Shown here: positions 46,890 through 57,650 of the stretch, piece after piece | Numbering within the stretch: position 1 is the stretch's first letter | How the letters are laid out: each line of letters opens with the position of its first letter | Source: Fusarium oxysporum f. sp. lycopersici 4287 | Lineage: Eukaryota; Ascomycota; Sordariomycetes; Hypocreales; Nectriaceae | Assembly (NCBI RefSeq): GCF_000149955.1 | Contig: NC_030987.1 | Location: 2,943,236 to 3,007,235 of the forward strand | Reading direction: 5' to 3' | DNA length: 64,000 bases | Notes under the pieces: generated by a model | Seen by the model: only the letters and a program-made list of their open reading frames with translations | Told to the model about the DNA's origin: nothing | Database searches by the model: none | Made by a program: the position numbers and the translations under genes

Positions 46890-47829
46890 TCATTCTTTTT
46901 TTTCCAACTCTGTACATTTTTTTGCGGGGTCTCTCTTTGTTTATACTTCCATTTTGGGTTATATGTGGCTACCCGTTCCTGCCCCCAACGATTCTGCATA
47001 TCGTCCTGCAGTATTTCTCCATCAAGCAGATACTTGGATAAAGTCTATTCAAACCTCGCAGTATATAGTCAACGGAGACACCTGCGATCTTCGTGGGGAG
47101 GTGGTGCAAAGGCAAAGAAACAAGCGCGAAAAGCGACAGGCGTCGGAGGGTTGGTTTGCACTTCAGTTAGGACATCGTTAGTTAAAGCGTGATTTATAAA
47201 GCTTTTAATGCTATTTAGATTTCTGGCAAATGAGAAAAACAAAGTGAACCCCATCAAATTCATGTGGTGAGTCGTGTCTCAATTACTAGGGGAGACATTG
47301 TACGTTGTATCACTATACATTGACCTTGCACCCCCCAACGTTTCCTTTACAAACCGTACGTAAAAACTGTTCGACATAAGATTAAGAGGTTCTTGGTGTT
47401 GGTATGCCTCGGTATTGTCCAGATTGCGATAATCACCAACTGTTCTTCCAAAACTTGTCATATTATTATCAACATTACTTCCGTTATCAAAGACAAAAAG
47501 AAGTGGGAGTTCAGCTTGAAGTCGTGCGAGTTCGTAGAGTAGCTTTATCAACAACCAATCATGTTACACAATGATGTTGACGTTAAAGAGCAAGCTTCCT
47601 AAGCCGGAAGGCGGTGGCTCGATTCTGCCGCGGCAGTTGACCTCAGCTTCTTAGTCGCAATACTACTAACGATAGCCATTGCGACAAGTGATAATTCATC
47701 TGTAGCCTCTCAATCAGCTTCGTCAACCGTGTCAATCTATTGAGACCAACATGCGAACTGCAGGATCGCATCGCGCCCTGTCGAATTCTGCCACATAGCG
47801 ACCGATAGCGATAGCGACAGCCATATCTC
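46890..47829. other. Intergenic region, Ca2+ exchanger 3' / IML1 5'
   Basis: 0.94 kb between two plus-strand genes. It holds the 3' flank of the exchanger and the IML1 promoter. No gene or repeat recognised. Confidence 0.45.
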
Positions 47830-50800
47830 ATGTCACGAAATGGTATCATGAGGAACCCGGTCCCTCGCAAGGGACCGCCTCACTGGCGACATCTGAGCAG
47901 ATCAAGTTTGGATCGCACCCAAACGGACGTCCCTGCGTCGCCCGCGAGCGTATCGACTCATTCCACTATCAAAGAAGAGAAGCAAACAAGAATAGAACGC
48001 CGATGCACCGTGACCGTCAACGAGGGCTACGCTAGAGATGAGGTCCTGCTCAATTTCGATGTAGTTGGTGGGGATATAAAGCCGGGAACGTTGATGTGTA
48101 TAGCGACAGTCAAAGATGACTTGCGAAAGATCTCCACCGGCCATGGTGCCAGTAGCAAGCAAAACCAGGAACAGAGTTATGGTTCGAAGGGGACAACGGG
48201 CACTCAAAATGGGGACGGCGCGTGCTTTAAATACTTCTTTGTCGCAAAAGACATGCCTCAAGAGACGAAAACACGGAATCCCGATATCGAGGTCTACGTC
48301 TTGAAGCACATTGCAGATGCGTTTGGGATGAAGAAGGGTTCGCAGGTCCTCTTGACGATGGTAAGCATTTCTCTTCCTATACCGTCCAGGCTGCTAATAA
48401 AGATACAGGTGGATGCGAAGAACCCAGCTACGGAAGCGTCGCACGTTGAATTGTCGTTTAAGGATCAATACTTGTCCAGATCAGACATTTGGAGAATGAC
48501 TGTTGGTGAATTGACGGGAAGAACTGTCTACAAAGGTCAATCGGTGTTGTTTATGGGTACAATCAAGGCGCAAGTCACTGCAATTTATGTCGATGGCCGC
48601 AGAACGCACTCTGCCTTTTTCACCCGGGATACTCGGCCCATCTTCCGCAGCGAATCCGCCAGATACGTCCTATTCATCCAAATGGCCAGAGAGATGTGGG
48701 AATTTGACGCCGAAAGCTCAGGCGAGATCATGTTTAACAAGGTTGTGAACGGCTTTCTCCCCGCGCTGTTCAAGAGATGGGCCATGCTCAAGGCTAAACA
48801 CCTCGTAAGCATCGTCCTTTTTGCGCGCGTGGAATATGACACCGGGTTGACAGCTGAGTTTGACAACCTGTCGGGGGATTATTACACAGGCATTCAGCCA
48901 TCTGGGCCGCGTCGACCATACAAAGACTTCTATCGAGTTGTGGTCAGCGAGATGGGTAGCGGAGAGTGGACAAAGATCCTGCATCAGCTCAAGGTGGAGT
49001 TCAACTTCTTCCGTCGGGATATTAGCCTGCACCATCATAAACTCAATGCTCAAGCAGAAATTGATGGTCAAGGTTCCATCCCTACGGATACACCTTCAAC
49101 TCGTGTCAAGGCTGAATCAACATATGCCATGTATGGCAATGTTCTTGAGGCGATCAACCTCGCTTCGTCCCAGTTCGCCCATGATCATATCGACAGGGAT
49201 CTCACCAGAACTGGAATTTCCATTGCAGTCATCAGCCCTGGTTCTGGAGTTTTTGAGGTAGACTACGAGACGCTGCGGAGGACAACAGAGGCACTGGTTG
49301 GAAACGGTATTGGTATTGATCTAATATGCATGCCTAAGATGCCTCTCCATTCAGTGCCCCTGTTCAAGTACCGCAATCCGCAGTATTCCGATGATCATGG
49401 CCATGCTCATCGTTCCAGCTTCTCAAGATCGTTCCACAGCCGGGATAGCACACCTAATCATCCTACACCAGTGATCGGTAGCTATCAATCTCTTGGCGAA
49501 TCTTTCTCGCCTTCGAAGGGAATGAGCCTTTCTCGTCGTCCAGATCCTCTCATGTCTATGGCAACAAGTGAGCAGTGGTGCTTTGCATTGCCTCAATGGC
49601 TTCATGTCTCTTTCTGGACCGGTGCATCCGACGAGGCCTTGTCCTATGAAGGCATTGCCCTATCTGTGTCTAACAAAGTCATGCAAGATGACGAAGATGA
49701 GTTCAATATTCGATGCCGCATGTATGCCCTGCAAATGAGAAGTGTCCTTGAAACCAACGAAATTGAAACAACACCTTTACAAGTTGACACGCATTTCCCG
49801 GCCAACATCACGGAACCGCCATCCTCGCAGAAGTATCGAAATACTGGGATCAATGACACTGTCTACATTCCCAACAAGCGTCCCCCGGAGGGTGTATTCG
49901 ACCACATTCATGGATTCCAAAGATTTGTTCCAGATAGACTTGCACGCCCTGGTGAAAAGTCATTGTGGAAACAGCTACAAGAGTTTGATGACCATAGGGC
50001 CAAAATCTCAAGTAGTCGCAGTCGACATCATTCGTCACGATATGCAAAAGATTTGGATGAGATTACGAGAAGACAGCTGGCAGAGGACTCTGGTCTATAT
50101 GGAACTTCTCTTCCAGAGAAAAAGGCACCGATTCTTGGCCCTTCGGCACGGAAGCTGTCGATGAACATTATGGACGGCGAGAAACCATCACCTACAAGCT
50201 TGAAAAAGAGCGCTGAACCGCCTGCTCCAAAGCCCCCAAAGACAGTTGCAAAGCAACCCAAGCTAATGAGGCAGATTAGCCTCGGACAGCGAGGATTTGG
50301 CATCGCTGCTCCAAAGGCGGTAGTTGCAGAGATCAAAGCCGAGACAGTCAACGCCTCAGGCGTTACGTCTAGCGAAGCAAAACAACCCTCAACCCCTCGG
50401 ATTCGCCCAGAACTACGGCCAAGCTCGCCTCAAACAATTGCAAGCCACCCATCGTCATTGTCTGTACATAAATATCGAACAGACACCCCTGACACTATCA
50501 TCGAAGGGGTGCCCATGACTCCTAGCATCCCCATTCTCAAGAGAAATAATTCTGGAAACCTCGATATGGCTGCGATGCAGCTAAGGACGGCCTCATCAAC
50601 GATAGGTTCGTCGTTGAATAATCGGCAGCAAAAGAGGGAGGACGATCGTGATCTTAGGTCCTCGGATGCCCTCCGCGCTGATGACGCCCAGAAACTCTAC
50701 ACCAACAAACTACGTGCGGGTGCGTTGGGCGGTGCCGTTCAAGACCTCCCAACAACTCTGTCACCCACCACTTCCATTACCCCGTGGTTAACACTACTGA

Positions 50801-53396
50801 ATCCATCGAACCCGGAAAGCCTTGCGATCGACGATACTATCTTGTATAGTCGATGGCAACATGTGTATCCACAAATCGGTCAGATGAAGGTCCAGAAATG
50901 GAAAGCTCTTTGTTGCCCTGCTTCTGTACCCTTGACAACCGAGTATTTCCCCTCAAAGACTCAGTTTGATACCGAATATCATCGCCATCCGTACACTGTT
51001 GAGCAAGATACAGATGACGACATGGTCGAGGAGCCCAAATCTCGGCAAGACTTCATTCAAGAGTTGATCAGCTTGAGATTCACGCAGGGCTTCCAAGTTG
51101 TCGTAGGACCATGGGTTGCCCGTGCATTTGGACAAAATTTGATCAAGATCGGTGACATCTTCTCGAGAGACCAGCCCCTTGAAGATGGCACGAGTATTTT
51201 CATGTCTGTGGGCAACAGCATTCACCAACTTTCGTGCGTCAACGGCACAGAAGTCGAAGTGAACATCTTTGTTCGAAAGCCAACGGACACTTCATTCACC
51301 TCTCAAGGCTTCTCACCGATCTACAAGCCTGCCATTCGAACTCTTCTCGATGATGCATATGAGGCACGGGAAATTGATCTCCTGACCGCTCGTCCTGAGC
51401 GTAATTGGAACATGATTGATTCATACATTGCTGGGCATCACGACGAAATGATGGACAGTCTGCGTTTCTGGCGTGCAAGATTTGTTCTTATTCCTGTCTT
51501 GCGGAAAGATGTCCCCATATCAAAAACACAGGGTGGGGATCACGCCGAAGAGGTGCGAATTGAGGGTATCAAGCGCCTTGCCCAATCCTGGCAGAAGTAT
51601 CGCTACATCCCTCCCTCCGAACGAAGATATCATTCAGTCGGGCAGCAGAAACGCAAGAGAGACCCCAACCCGCTAGATATTGTATACAAAACAGATGACC
51701 CCTCCGTGGTGATTGCTGCTGAGGTCGAAACGCTTCCTCTCACGGAAGGGTTGGAGGGCGGCAATCGAAAGGGGCTTGTCTCGGCCAAGGAGCGCTTTAA
51801 GAAATCCAACCTGAACTTGGCCACGTTAGCTGATGCTATGCAACAGCCTGTTGAGAATGGAGGCGTTAGACTGCAGAACCGAAGGTGGCATCTCCGCCTC
51901 TACTCTGCGTCCTTTATCGGCTCTGATATGGTGACTTGGCTGCTCGACAACTTTGAGGATCTCGATACTAGAGAAGATGCTGAGGCACTGGGGAATGCTC
52001 TGATGGTGCACGATGATGGAAAATCGGGAAATTCCAAAGACAAGGGGCTTTTTGTTCACGTCGACAAGAGGCATCAGTTCCGCGATGGCAACTACTACTA
52101 CCAAATCGCCAGTGAGTTTGCCAAACCTCATGTAGGATGGTTCAACTCGCGACGAGCTGCAGTGCCACCAACGCCAAGTCTCGAAGCCTCCAGCCGAGAC
52201 TCCCCTCGAGCTCTTATGTCGGCTCGTTCCGTTGACGCCCGCGGCTGTGGGGCGGTCAGTTTCCCGCTCCGCCCATCTAGAGCAGCTTTTTTTTTTGTGT
52301 GATGGAAGAGAAGTTGTTCTTAATCACGTCAACAAATCATGTTGAAGTGCGCATCAGGCGATACTGCAGGCCAGAGAGGATCGACTTGCATTATGTCCGT
52401 CTCCACAATCCTGATGGTTGCTACCATATTCGTATTGACTGGATGAACGTCACGACAAAACTGGTGGAAGACGCAGTTGAAAGTTGGGCCCGAGAGGCCA
52501 GTCAATATGGCCTTCGACTTGTTGAAGTCCCCATCAAGGAGGCATGCACAATCACCGAAACAAACCCCTTCAGAAGACCATACCGTATCAAGCTGGCAGC
52601 GCGTCCTCCCGATCAGAGGCCCGAGACGTACATTGACCCCAACTCACAGGGTCCAACGACCTCCCCAAATAAGCACTTTTACCAGACTGCCATCCTGAAG
52701 AAGTTCGACTTCGTTTTGGATATGGAGGCAGCCTCCAACTTCCCGAGTAATGTCGATGTGACCTATTCTTGGGGCAAGCCGGATTATAAATACACCCAGT
52801 ACATTCATCGTAGCGGCTCTCTGTTGGCAGAGATTACAGATGAGGGTGACTTTTTAATTCTCGCTAATCGTTTGTACAGCAGTCGATCTGCGAACCCTCG
52901 CGAGAAAGAAGTTCGTTCAGCTGACCCGCCCCTGGTCGAACGCGGTGGTCGTATGTCATCGTACGGCCCTTATTCCACCTTTGGAATGACAGAGTCAGCA
53001 ACTCTTGCATCTCCAGTTGTCAAACCAACACACTTTTACCATTCACCAGCCCTGAAACCAGTTGATCAGAATACCAAAGCCGTGTCCTCTACGACACCTG
53101 ATCCTGATGCCCTCAACGCCGAGATAGACGCGTTTTGCAAGGATACGTCTGCGCTCGAGGAGTTCTACAAAGAAGCCATGGAGAAGGGGCAGAAGGTTCA
53201 GGGCACGCCTGCAACAGCAGCGGCCTCGACACCTCTGGAGGCTGTGCCTGAAGCAAGTATTCCCACTTTGGGACTGCCGCCTGGTGTTCTGGGAGGAAAT
53301 GACGGAGCGCCGACTAAGCGACTTAATAGTCCAATGTCGTTTCTACGAAGGAGTAGTGTTCAGTATGATAGTGGATCAAGCCTGACTGGGCGATGA
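47830..53396 (+). CDS. IML1: IML1/DEPDC5, catalytic subunit of SEACIT (GATOR1), GAP for Gtr1/Rag
   Basis: Exons 47830-48360, 48409-52254 and 52311-53396 give about 1820 aa. The N-terminal domain reads [28 protein letters not shown]. The first intron (48 nt, GTAAGC..ATACAG) has no stop and interrupts [23 protein letters not shown] longin-like/IML1 core follows ([17 protein letters not shown]). The DEP domain at about residues 1310-1410 includes [23 protein letters not shown]. The C-terminal region has [21 protein letters not shown] and [13 protein letters not shown]. The second intron (52255-52310) is inferred from frame continuity; it carries a ten-T run and a weak GAG acceptor. Known: Iml1 with Npr2/Npr3 stimulates GTP hydrolysis on Gtr1, turning TORC1 off at the vacuole when amino acids are scarce. 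Confidence 0.95.
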
Positions 53397-54020
53397 GGGC
53401 TTTGTATATTATATGACACATCATGATTATTGTGAAAAATATACGTTCGATGGTCCATATACGTGAATATTAGCCGTCTTGAATGGCTGATCTATGACTC
53501 GACAAGCCACTTGATAGCCATGACGGGCACCTCATGTCTCAAAACCGAGCGAAGTCACAGTGATTCTTTCAATAAATTTAAAGAAATATGCTGATAATGT
53601 ATTATCGCTGTAGATATTGCTATGAATATTCGCCAAAACTCCAAGGCTATCGCTATCCCTTCCGCATCATGAAACGCCAACCTCTAGTACGGTCAACTTC
53701 GCCAGGAAGCAAATCAGAAGAGCAAATTAAAACACTAGTAAAAAGATAGCGGACCCAAACATGCCACAATGCACAAGGTCTAATCCAAAATGAGATGCGT
53801 TGAAAGTAAAGAGAACTCGGAACAGTATTTACACATGCTTCTCCTGGTATGGCCGTTTCCAAGGCTTGTACGTGCGCACGATGCGTCACATGGGGTATCA
53901 TTTGGGGGCCTTGGGAGGGAAAGTCCGATGGCAATTGTAGCTCCGTCAGACAAAACTGTATGGGGGATGAACGCTGAATACAAAGTCATAAGTCATTAAA
54001 TGAGGATGGTTCTGATCAAC
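53397..54020. other. Convergent 3' region, IML1 / LST4-like gene
   Basis: 624 bp between two stop codons, presumably the two 3' UTRs. AT-rich at the IML1 side (53400-53620). No additional gene. Confidence 0.45.
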
Positions 54021-57000
54021 TCATCCATCGGTAATATCGAGATTATCAAGCCACAAGCCAATGGCATCGTGAAGTGGGCTTCGCGATCGGCCATTTCTCG
54101 CATGGTTGGTCTCTAGGTGCCGCTTCTCGCGAATGTCAATAACTTCGCGAATACTGTCTTCAAGAGCAGAGAGGACAACGGTCTTGCACTGGACACGGGG
54201 GATCTCCAAGGGTGCCTGAGGCAGTGCTGGCGTGACGGGAGCCGTGATAGATAGAGGCTCTTCAACCTCGGTACTCATGCGGGGATCGCTATGTGTTTGA
54301 GAGGAAGCCAAAGAATGATCTTTGCTGGTGTCCTGGCTCAAGCTGATGACTCTTTCGACTGCATCAGTCAGGGTTTCATCAGGATGCAAGACAGGCTCCT
54401 CGATCCATTCTTCCTCAAGTTGAGTCTCGTAAGGGAGAATCGAGGGAGTGAGAAGCCCCCCATAAGAGGTCGAAAGACCAGGTGGGCCAGTGAGAGGTCG
54501 ATGGTCAGCTGGCGATCGTGGTTTGACTAGTCGACGGTACCGTAGACGAGTGATCGAGTTGGTGGTAGTATCAGCAATCATAACGCTGCTAATATCAACC
54601 CAGCGTTCATTGAGGTCGCCCAAGATGGGGTGGACCGGTGGAGGCGTCGGCTCAGCCTGCAGAGATGCCTTGATTTGCAGCATGAGATCCTCCTGGGGAG
54701 GAATAGCTTGAAGAGCAAAATCAGGATGATAACGGTTCAACCAGCCAGCAGCGTTAAGTGGGAGATCGCCATCGATGCACAAACGTGAAGCCTGTTCAAA
54801 TGACTCGAGTCCGCTTTGAAGTCCAGGGGTAGACAAGTAGCCACTGCTCGAAGGCGAGCTGATGGCAGACTCAAAGGACGTCATATAGTCAGGAAAGGAG
54901 ATATCTACGTCAATGACGCCATCGTCGGCATTGATAGATGTTTTAACGGGCGATTCGAATGCGCCATTAGGGTCCGGTGTCCTGTCAGGGCGAATAGATG
55001 GCTCTCGACTGTGACCTTTGCATTCTCTTGGTGTACCAGTCCCTTTCAGAGCATCAGTGGAAGGCCGGCGAGCCGATGGTGAAGGAGCGTTTGGGTTGTC
55101 TGCCAGAGATGCTTCTTCCACCATCTGAGACAGCTTATCCGTTCTATGGATCGAAGCCTTGGTGGGCGATTTCGGATCATACCCACTATAGGTGCTGTAG
55201 GAGGTTGAGTCGCGGCGTCGAGTGCTCCACAGGCCGCTGATGACGCTCCCCCAGCGCGAACTTTGACTTCTAGAGTCGCTACTGGCATTGCTCATCGCGC
55301 CTGTGCTTTCACCTCGCTTCAAGGAGCGCTTCAAGTCGTCAGTAGCGACACTGCCGCTGCTGCTCGGGCGGGGCCTTCTCTGGGATTCCACTCGCTGAGC
55401 TGTCGAGAAATGTGGTATAGTTGTCTCGGGCATAATTGTTGTGGTTGTCGCAGCGCTACTCTTCCTGCTAACAACATCGTTGCCAAACATTGCAAAATTC
55501 GGGGGTCGAATTGAGGCTGCATCCGAGACTCGCCTTTCATGATTGCGATCCATTGTCAGATGAGCGAGTTGCATGGGGACAGCTGAGGCCCTCGCGCTTT
55601 GGCTCGTTGTTCTAGAATGCGAGGCTCGGCGGAGGCCTGTGCGCCTGTTGATCTTTCGACGAAGGGACTCTTCCCGTAGAACAGGAATTACGAAGGTCGG
55701 GGGCGAGTTGGAATATGTTCCAACAGAAGTCGAAGTGCTGGGCCGATGAGCACGGGTCGTAGGAAAATGAGAATTGGCAGGAAGGAAGGCAGAGAGGAGA
55801 AAGATGAGGCGCCTAGCAACCATTTTGTCATCAGATACGATAATGGTTCGTGCCGGCAATGACAGATCCTCCTCATTTCGGTTCTTCTGCTGAAGATAGA
55901 GCCGTCTTCGATAGGAGGGGGGGCAAAGAGCCTGCAGCCAGTCTGTGTGGGTCGACAGAAACCCAGTCAGGAGATTGTAGAGGAACTGGTTCTGATTATC
56001 GGTGCCAGCAACCCACTTGGAGGCCCATCGAGCCTCGTCTCGCCAAATTCCCCAGCGCCCTTGGCCCGTTACGACTCTTGCTGCGCTCAGTCCCATGACA
56101 ATTCTTTGTCTAGCGGCATCGACCTCTCCTTCAACAGTCTTATCCTCAGCGAGACAGTTTGGCCAAAGGTAAACCAGCTTGGTGGTGCTCTTCGAAGGCT
56201 TAATTCGAGGCATGTCACCCCGGTACTGGTCCGAGAAAGAATGTGCTCTGCCAGTTTTGTTAGTTACTACTGGAGGTGGAACCGGTCCAGGGGCTGGACC
56301 GGGAGAAGCCAGGTCGACCTGCTTTAGTAACGTGGCCAGTGTAGTGGCCACCACAGATTGAAGATGAGTCAATGTCCTCATAATGATATCCCAATGTCGA
56401 GTCAGTGAATCGATTCTATCCTCCATGTCGGGTGTGTAAGTGTCTGACCCATCACCATTTCCGGACCCAACCATTGTCCATCCTGAAGGACGGGCTGAGC
56501 TGAAAGACGACGGGAAAAACTCTTGATCGTTATAAGAGCTTGATTCGCGCTGTGCAGATTTGGACTGGTTCATATATGAAATTCGAGTTGTAGTGGTATT
56601 TGCAGCAGGTAGTTGGACTACTAGGACCACGGCATACATCGGTGTTCGTCGTTGCTTTGGCTGAGGCTTCTTCTTCTTCGGCACAGACTCCTCGCTTGTC
56701 GTTGGAAAGGGAAAACCTGCACTCTCTTCTGCATAATCTTTAGATGGCGATACGTTGGTTTCTGGGTCATCAATAGTAAGATTGACAGGAAATAAGCGAG
56801 TTATTAGCACCTTCTTCTTCTCGCCGGGTCGTGAGGTAGAGGTGTGGTTTTGGGCTGCGGCCATATTTGTAGGGGAGAAAGCTTGTGAGGAGAAGGATTG
56901 TGAGAGCCGACTTGAACGCGCGCTAGAGCGTCCGATGGAGCTCCGGCCATCCCCAATAATGCTGCTTGAAGGTTCAACAGGACGTGACTCGCCAGGGACA

Positions 57001-57650
57001 ACATGGACCTTCGTCGATGTTCCTTTGTAGGACATTAATTCAGAGTTACCGAAGATGCAGCTTGAGAACGTCGCAAGCTCCTCGCGATACTCACGAGCAG
57101 CCTTCTGTCCATCTGACTCGACGTGACTATCCCTGCGCCCCTGGAGGGAGGCTCGTCGATCAAAAGCACCCTGTCGAGGCGAAGGCTGAGGTCCTTCCGG
57201 TTGGATAACCAGGGGTCGTGATAGGCCTCCAAGACTGCTTTTTCGCGGTGAAGTTGGCGTTCTTCGAAACTCTGGAGGAATGGGCGGACGCTCTGTGGGC
57301 GATACTGGAGGAGCAGGGTGGCTGTCAAACAAAAGAGATGCATTAGAAGGTCCTAGGGCATCCTGCATTATGATAACCCTAACATCACGTACGTCCAAGT
57401 CGACATCGCCGCTGTAGTCGAAAGCATTGGCCGTAGAGGTGGCAGGGGTTGTTGGTGTGGTTGATAGGGGGAACACTTGGTCATTGCGATGCTGATATAA
57501 AGCATCGGCGTCTGGGAAAAGCAGATTTCGAGTTACCATATCCTCCTGGGCAGATTCAAGTGCGGATACTGGCCTCGACGTCTTTGTACTGGCCTGTGTA
57601 GGCGTGGCTGAAGGGCCGCCAGAGCCCAAGTGCAAGAGCCGGCCGAGCAT
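54021..57650 (-). CDS. LST4: Folliculin-interacting (FNIP)/LST4-like protein
   Basis: Single uninterrupted 1209-aa frame from ATG 57650. N-terminal FNIP-type longin blocks are visible: DVRDVRVIIMQDALG..ASLLFDS (about residues 83-110) and EELATFSSCIFGNSELMSYKGTSTKVHVV (190-220), then KKVLITRLFPVNLTI. The middle DENN-like region includes WDIIMRTLTHLQSVVATTLATLLKQV and ARTIIVSDDKMVARRLIFLLSAFLP. Between are long Ser/Arg/Pro-rich, probably phosphorylated segments. The C-terminus holds RWVDISSVMIADTTTNSITRLRYRRLV and VQCKTVVLSALEDSIREVI, typical of the FNIP C-terminal domain. Known: Lst4 pairs with Lst7 (folliculin) and acts as GAP for Gtr2/RagC, activating TORC1 on amino-acid refeeding. The symbol rests on domain order, not full alignment. 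Confidence 0.87.
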   Translation of the reverse strand: MLGRLLHLGSGGPSATPTQASTKTSRPVSALESAQEDMVTRNLLFPDADALYQHRNDQVFPLSTTPTTPATSTANAFDYSGDVDLDVRDVRVIIMQDALGPSNASLLFDSHPAPPVSPTERPPIPPEFRRTPTSPRKSSLGGLSRPLVIQPEGPQPSPRQGAFDRRASLQGRRDSHVESDGQKAAREYREELATFSSCIFGNSELMSYKGTSTKVHVVPGESRPVEPSSSIIGDGRSSIGRSSARSSRLSQSFSSQAFSPTNMAAAQNHTSTSRPGEKKKVLITRLFPVNLTIDDPETNVSPSKDYAEESAGFPFPTTSEESVPKKKKPQPKQRRTPMYAVVLVVQLPAANTTTTRISYMNQSKSAQRESSSYNDQEFFPSSFSSARPSGWTMVGSGNGDGSDTYTPDMEDRIDSLTRHWDIIMRTLTHLQSVVATTLATLLKQVDLASPGPAPGPVPPPVVTNKTGRAHSFSDQYRGDMPRIKPSKSTTKLVYLWPNCLAEDKTVEGEVDAARQRIVMGLSAARVVTGQGRWGIWRDEARWASKWVAGTDNQNQFLYNLLTGFLSTHTDWLQALCPPSYRRRLYLQQKNRNEEDLSLPARTIIVSDDKMVARRLIFLLSAFLPANSHFPTTRAHRPSTSTSVGTYSNSPPTFVIPVLREESLRRKINRRTGLRRASHSRTTSQSARASAVPMQLAHLTMDRNHERRVSDAASIRPPNFAMFGNDVVSRKSSAATTTTIMPETTIPHFSTAQRVESQRRPRPSSSGSVATDDLKRSLKRGESTGAMSNASSDSRSQSSRWGSVISGLWSTRRRDSTSYSTYSGYDPKSPTKASIHRTDKLSQMVEEASLADNPNAPSPSARRPSTDALKGTGTPRECKGHSREPSIRPDRTPDPNGAFESPVKTSINADDGVIDVDISFPDYMTSFESAISSPSSSGYLSTPGLQSGLESFEQASRLCIDGDLPLNAAGWLNRYHPDFALQAIPPQEDLMLQIKASLQAEPTPPPVHPILGDLNERWVDISSVMIADTTTNSITRLRYRRLVKPRSPADHRPLTGPPGLSTSYGGLLTPSILPYETQLEEEWIEEPVLHPDETLTDAVERVISLSQDTSKDHSLASSQTHSDPRMSTEVEEPLSITAPVTPALPQAPLEIPRVQCKTVVLSALEDSIREVIDIREKRHLETNHARNGRSRSPLHDAIGLWLDNLDITDG

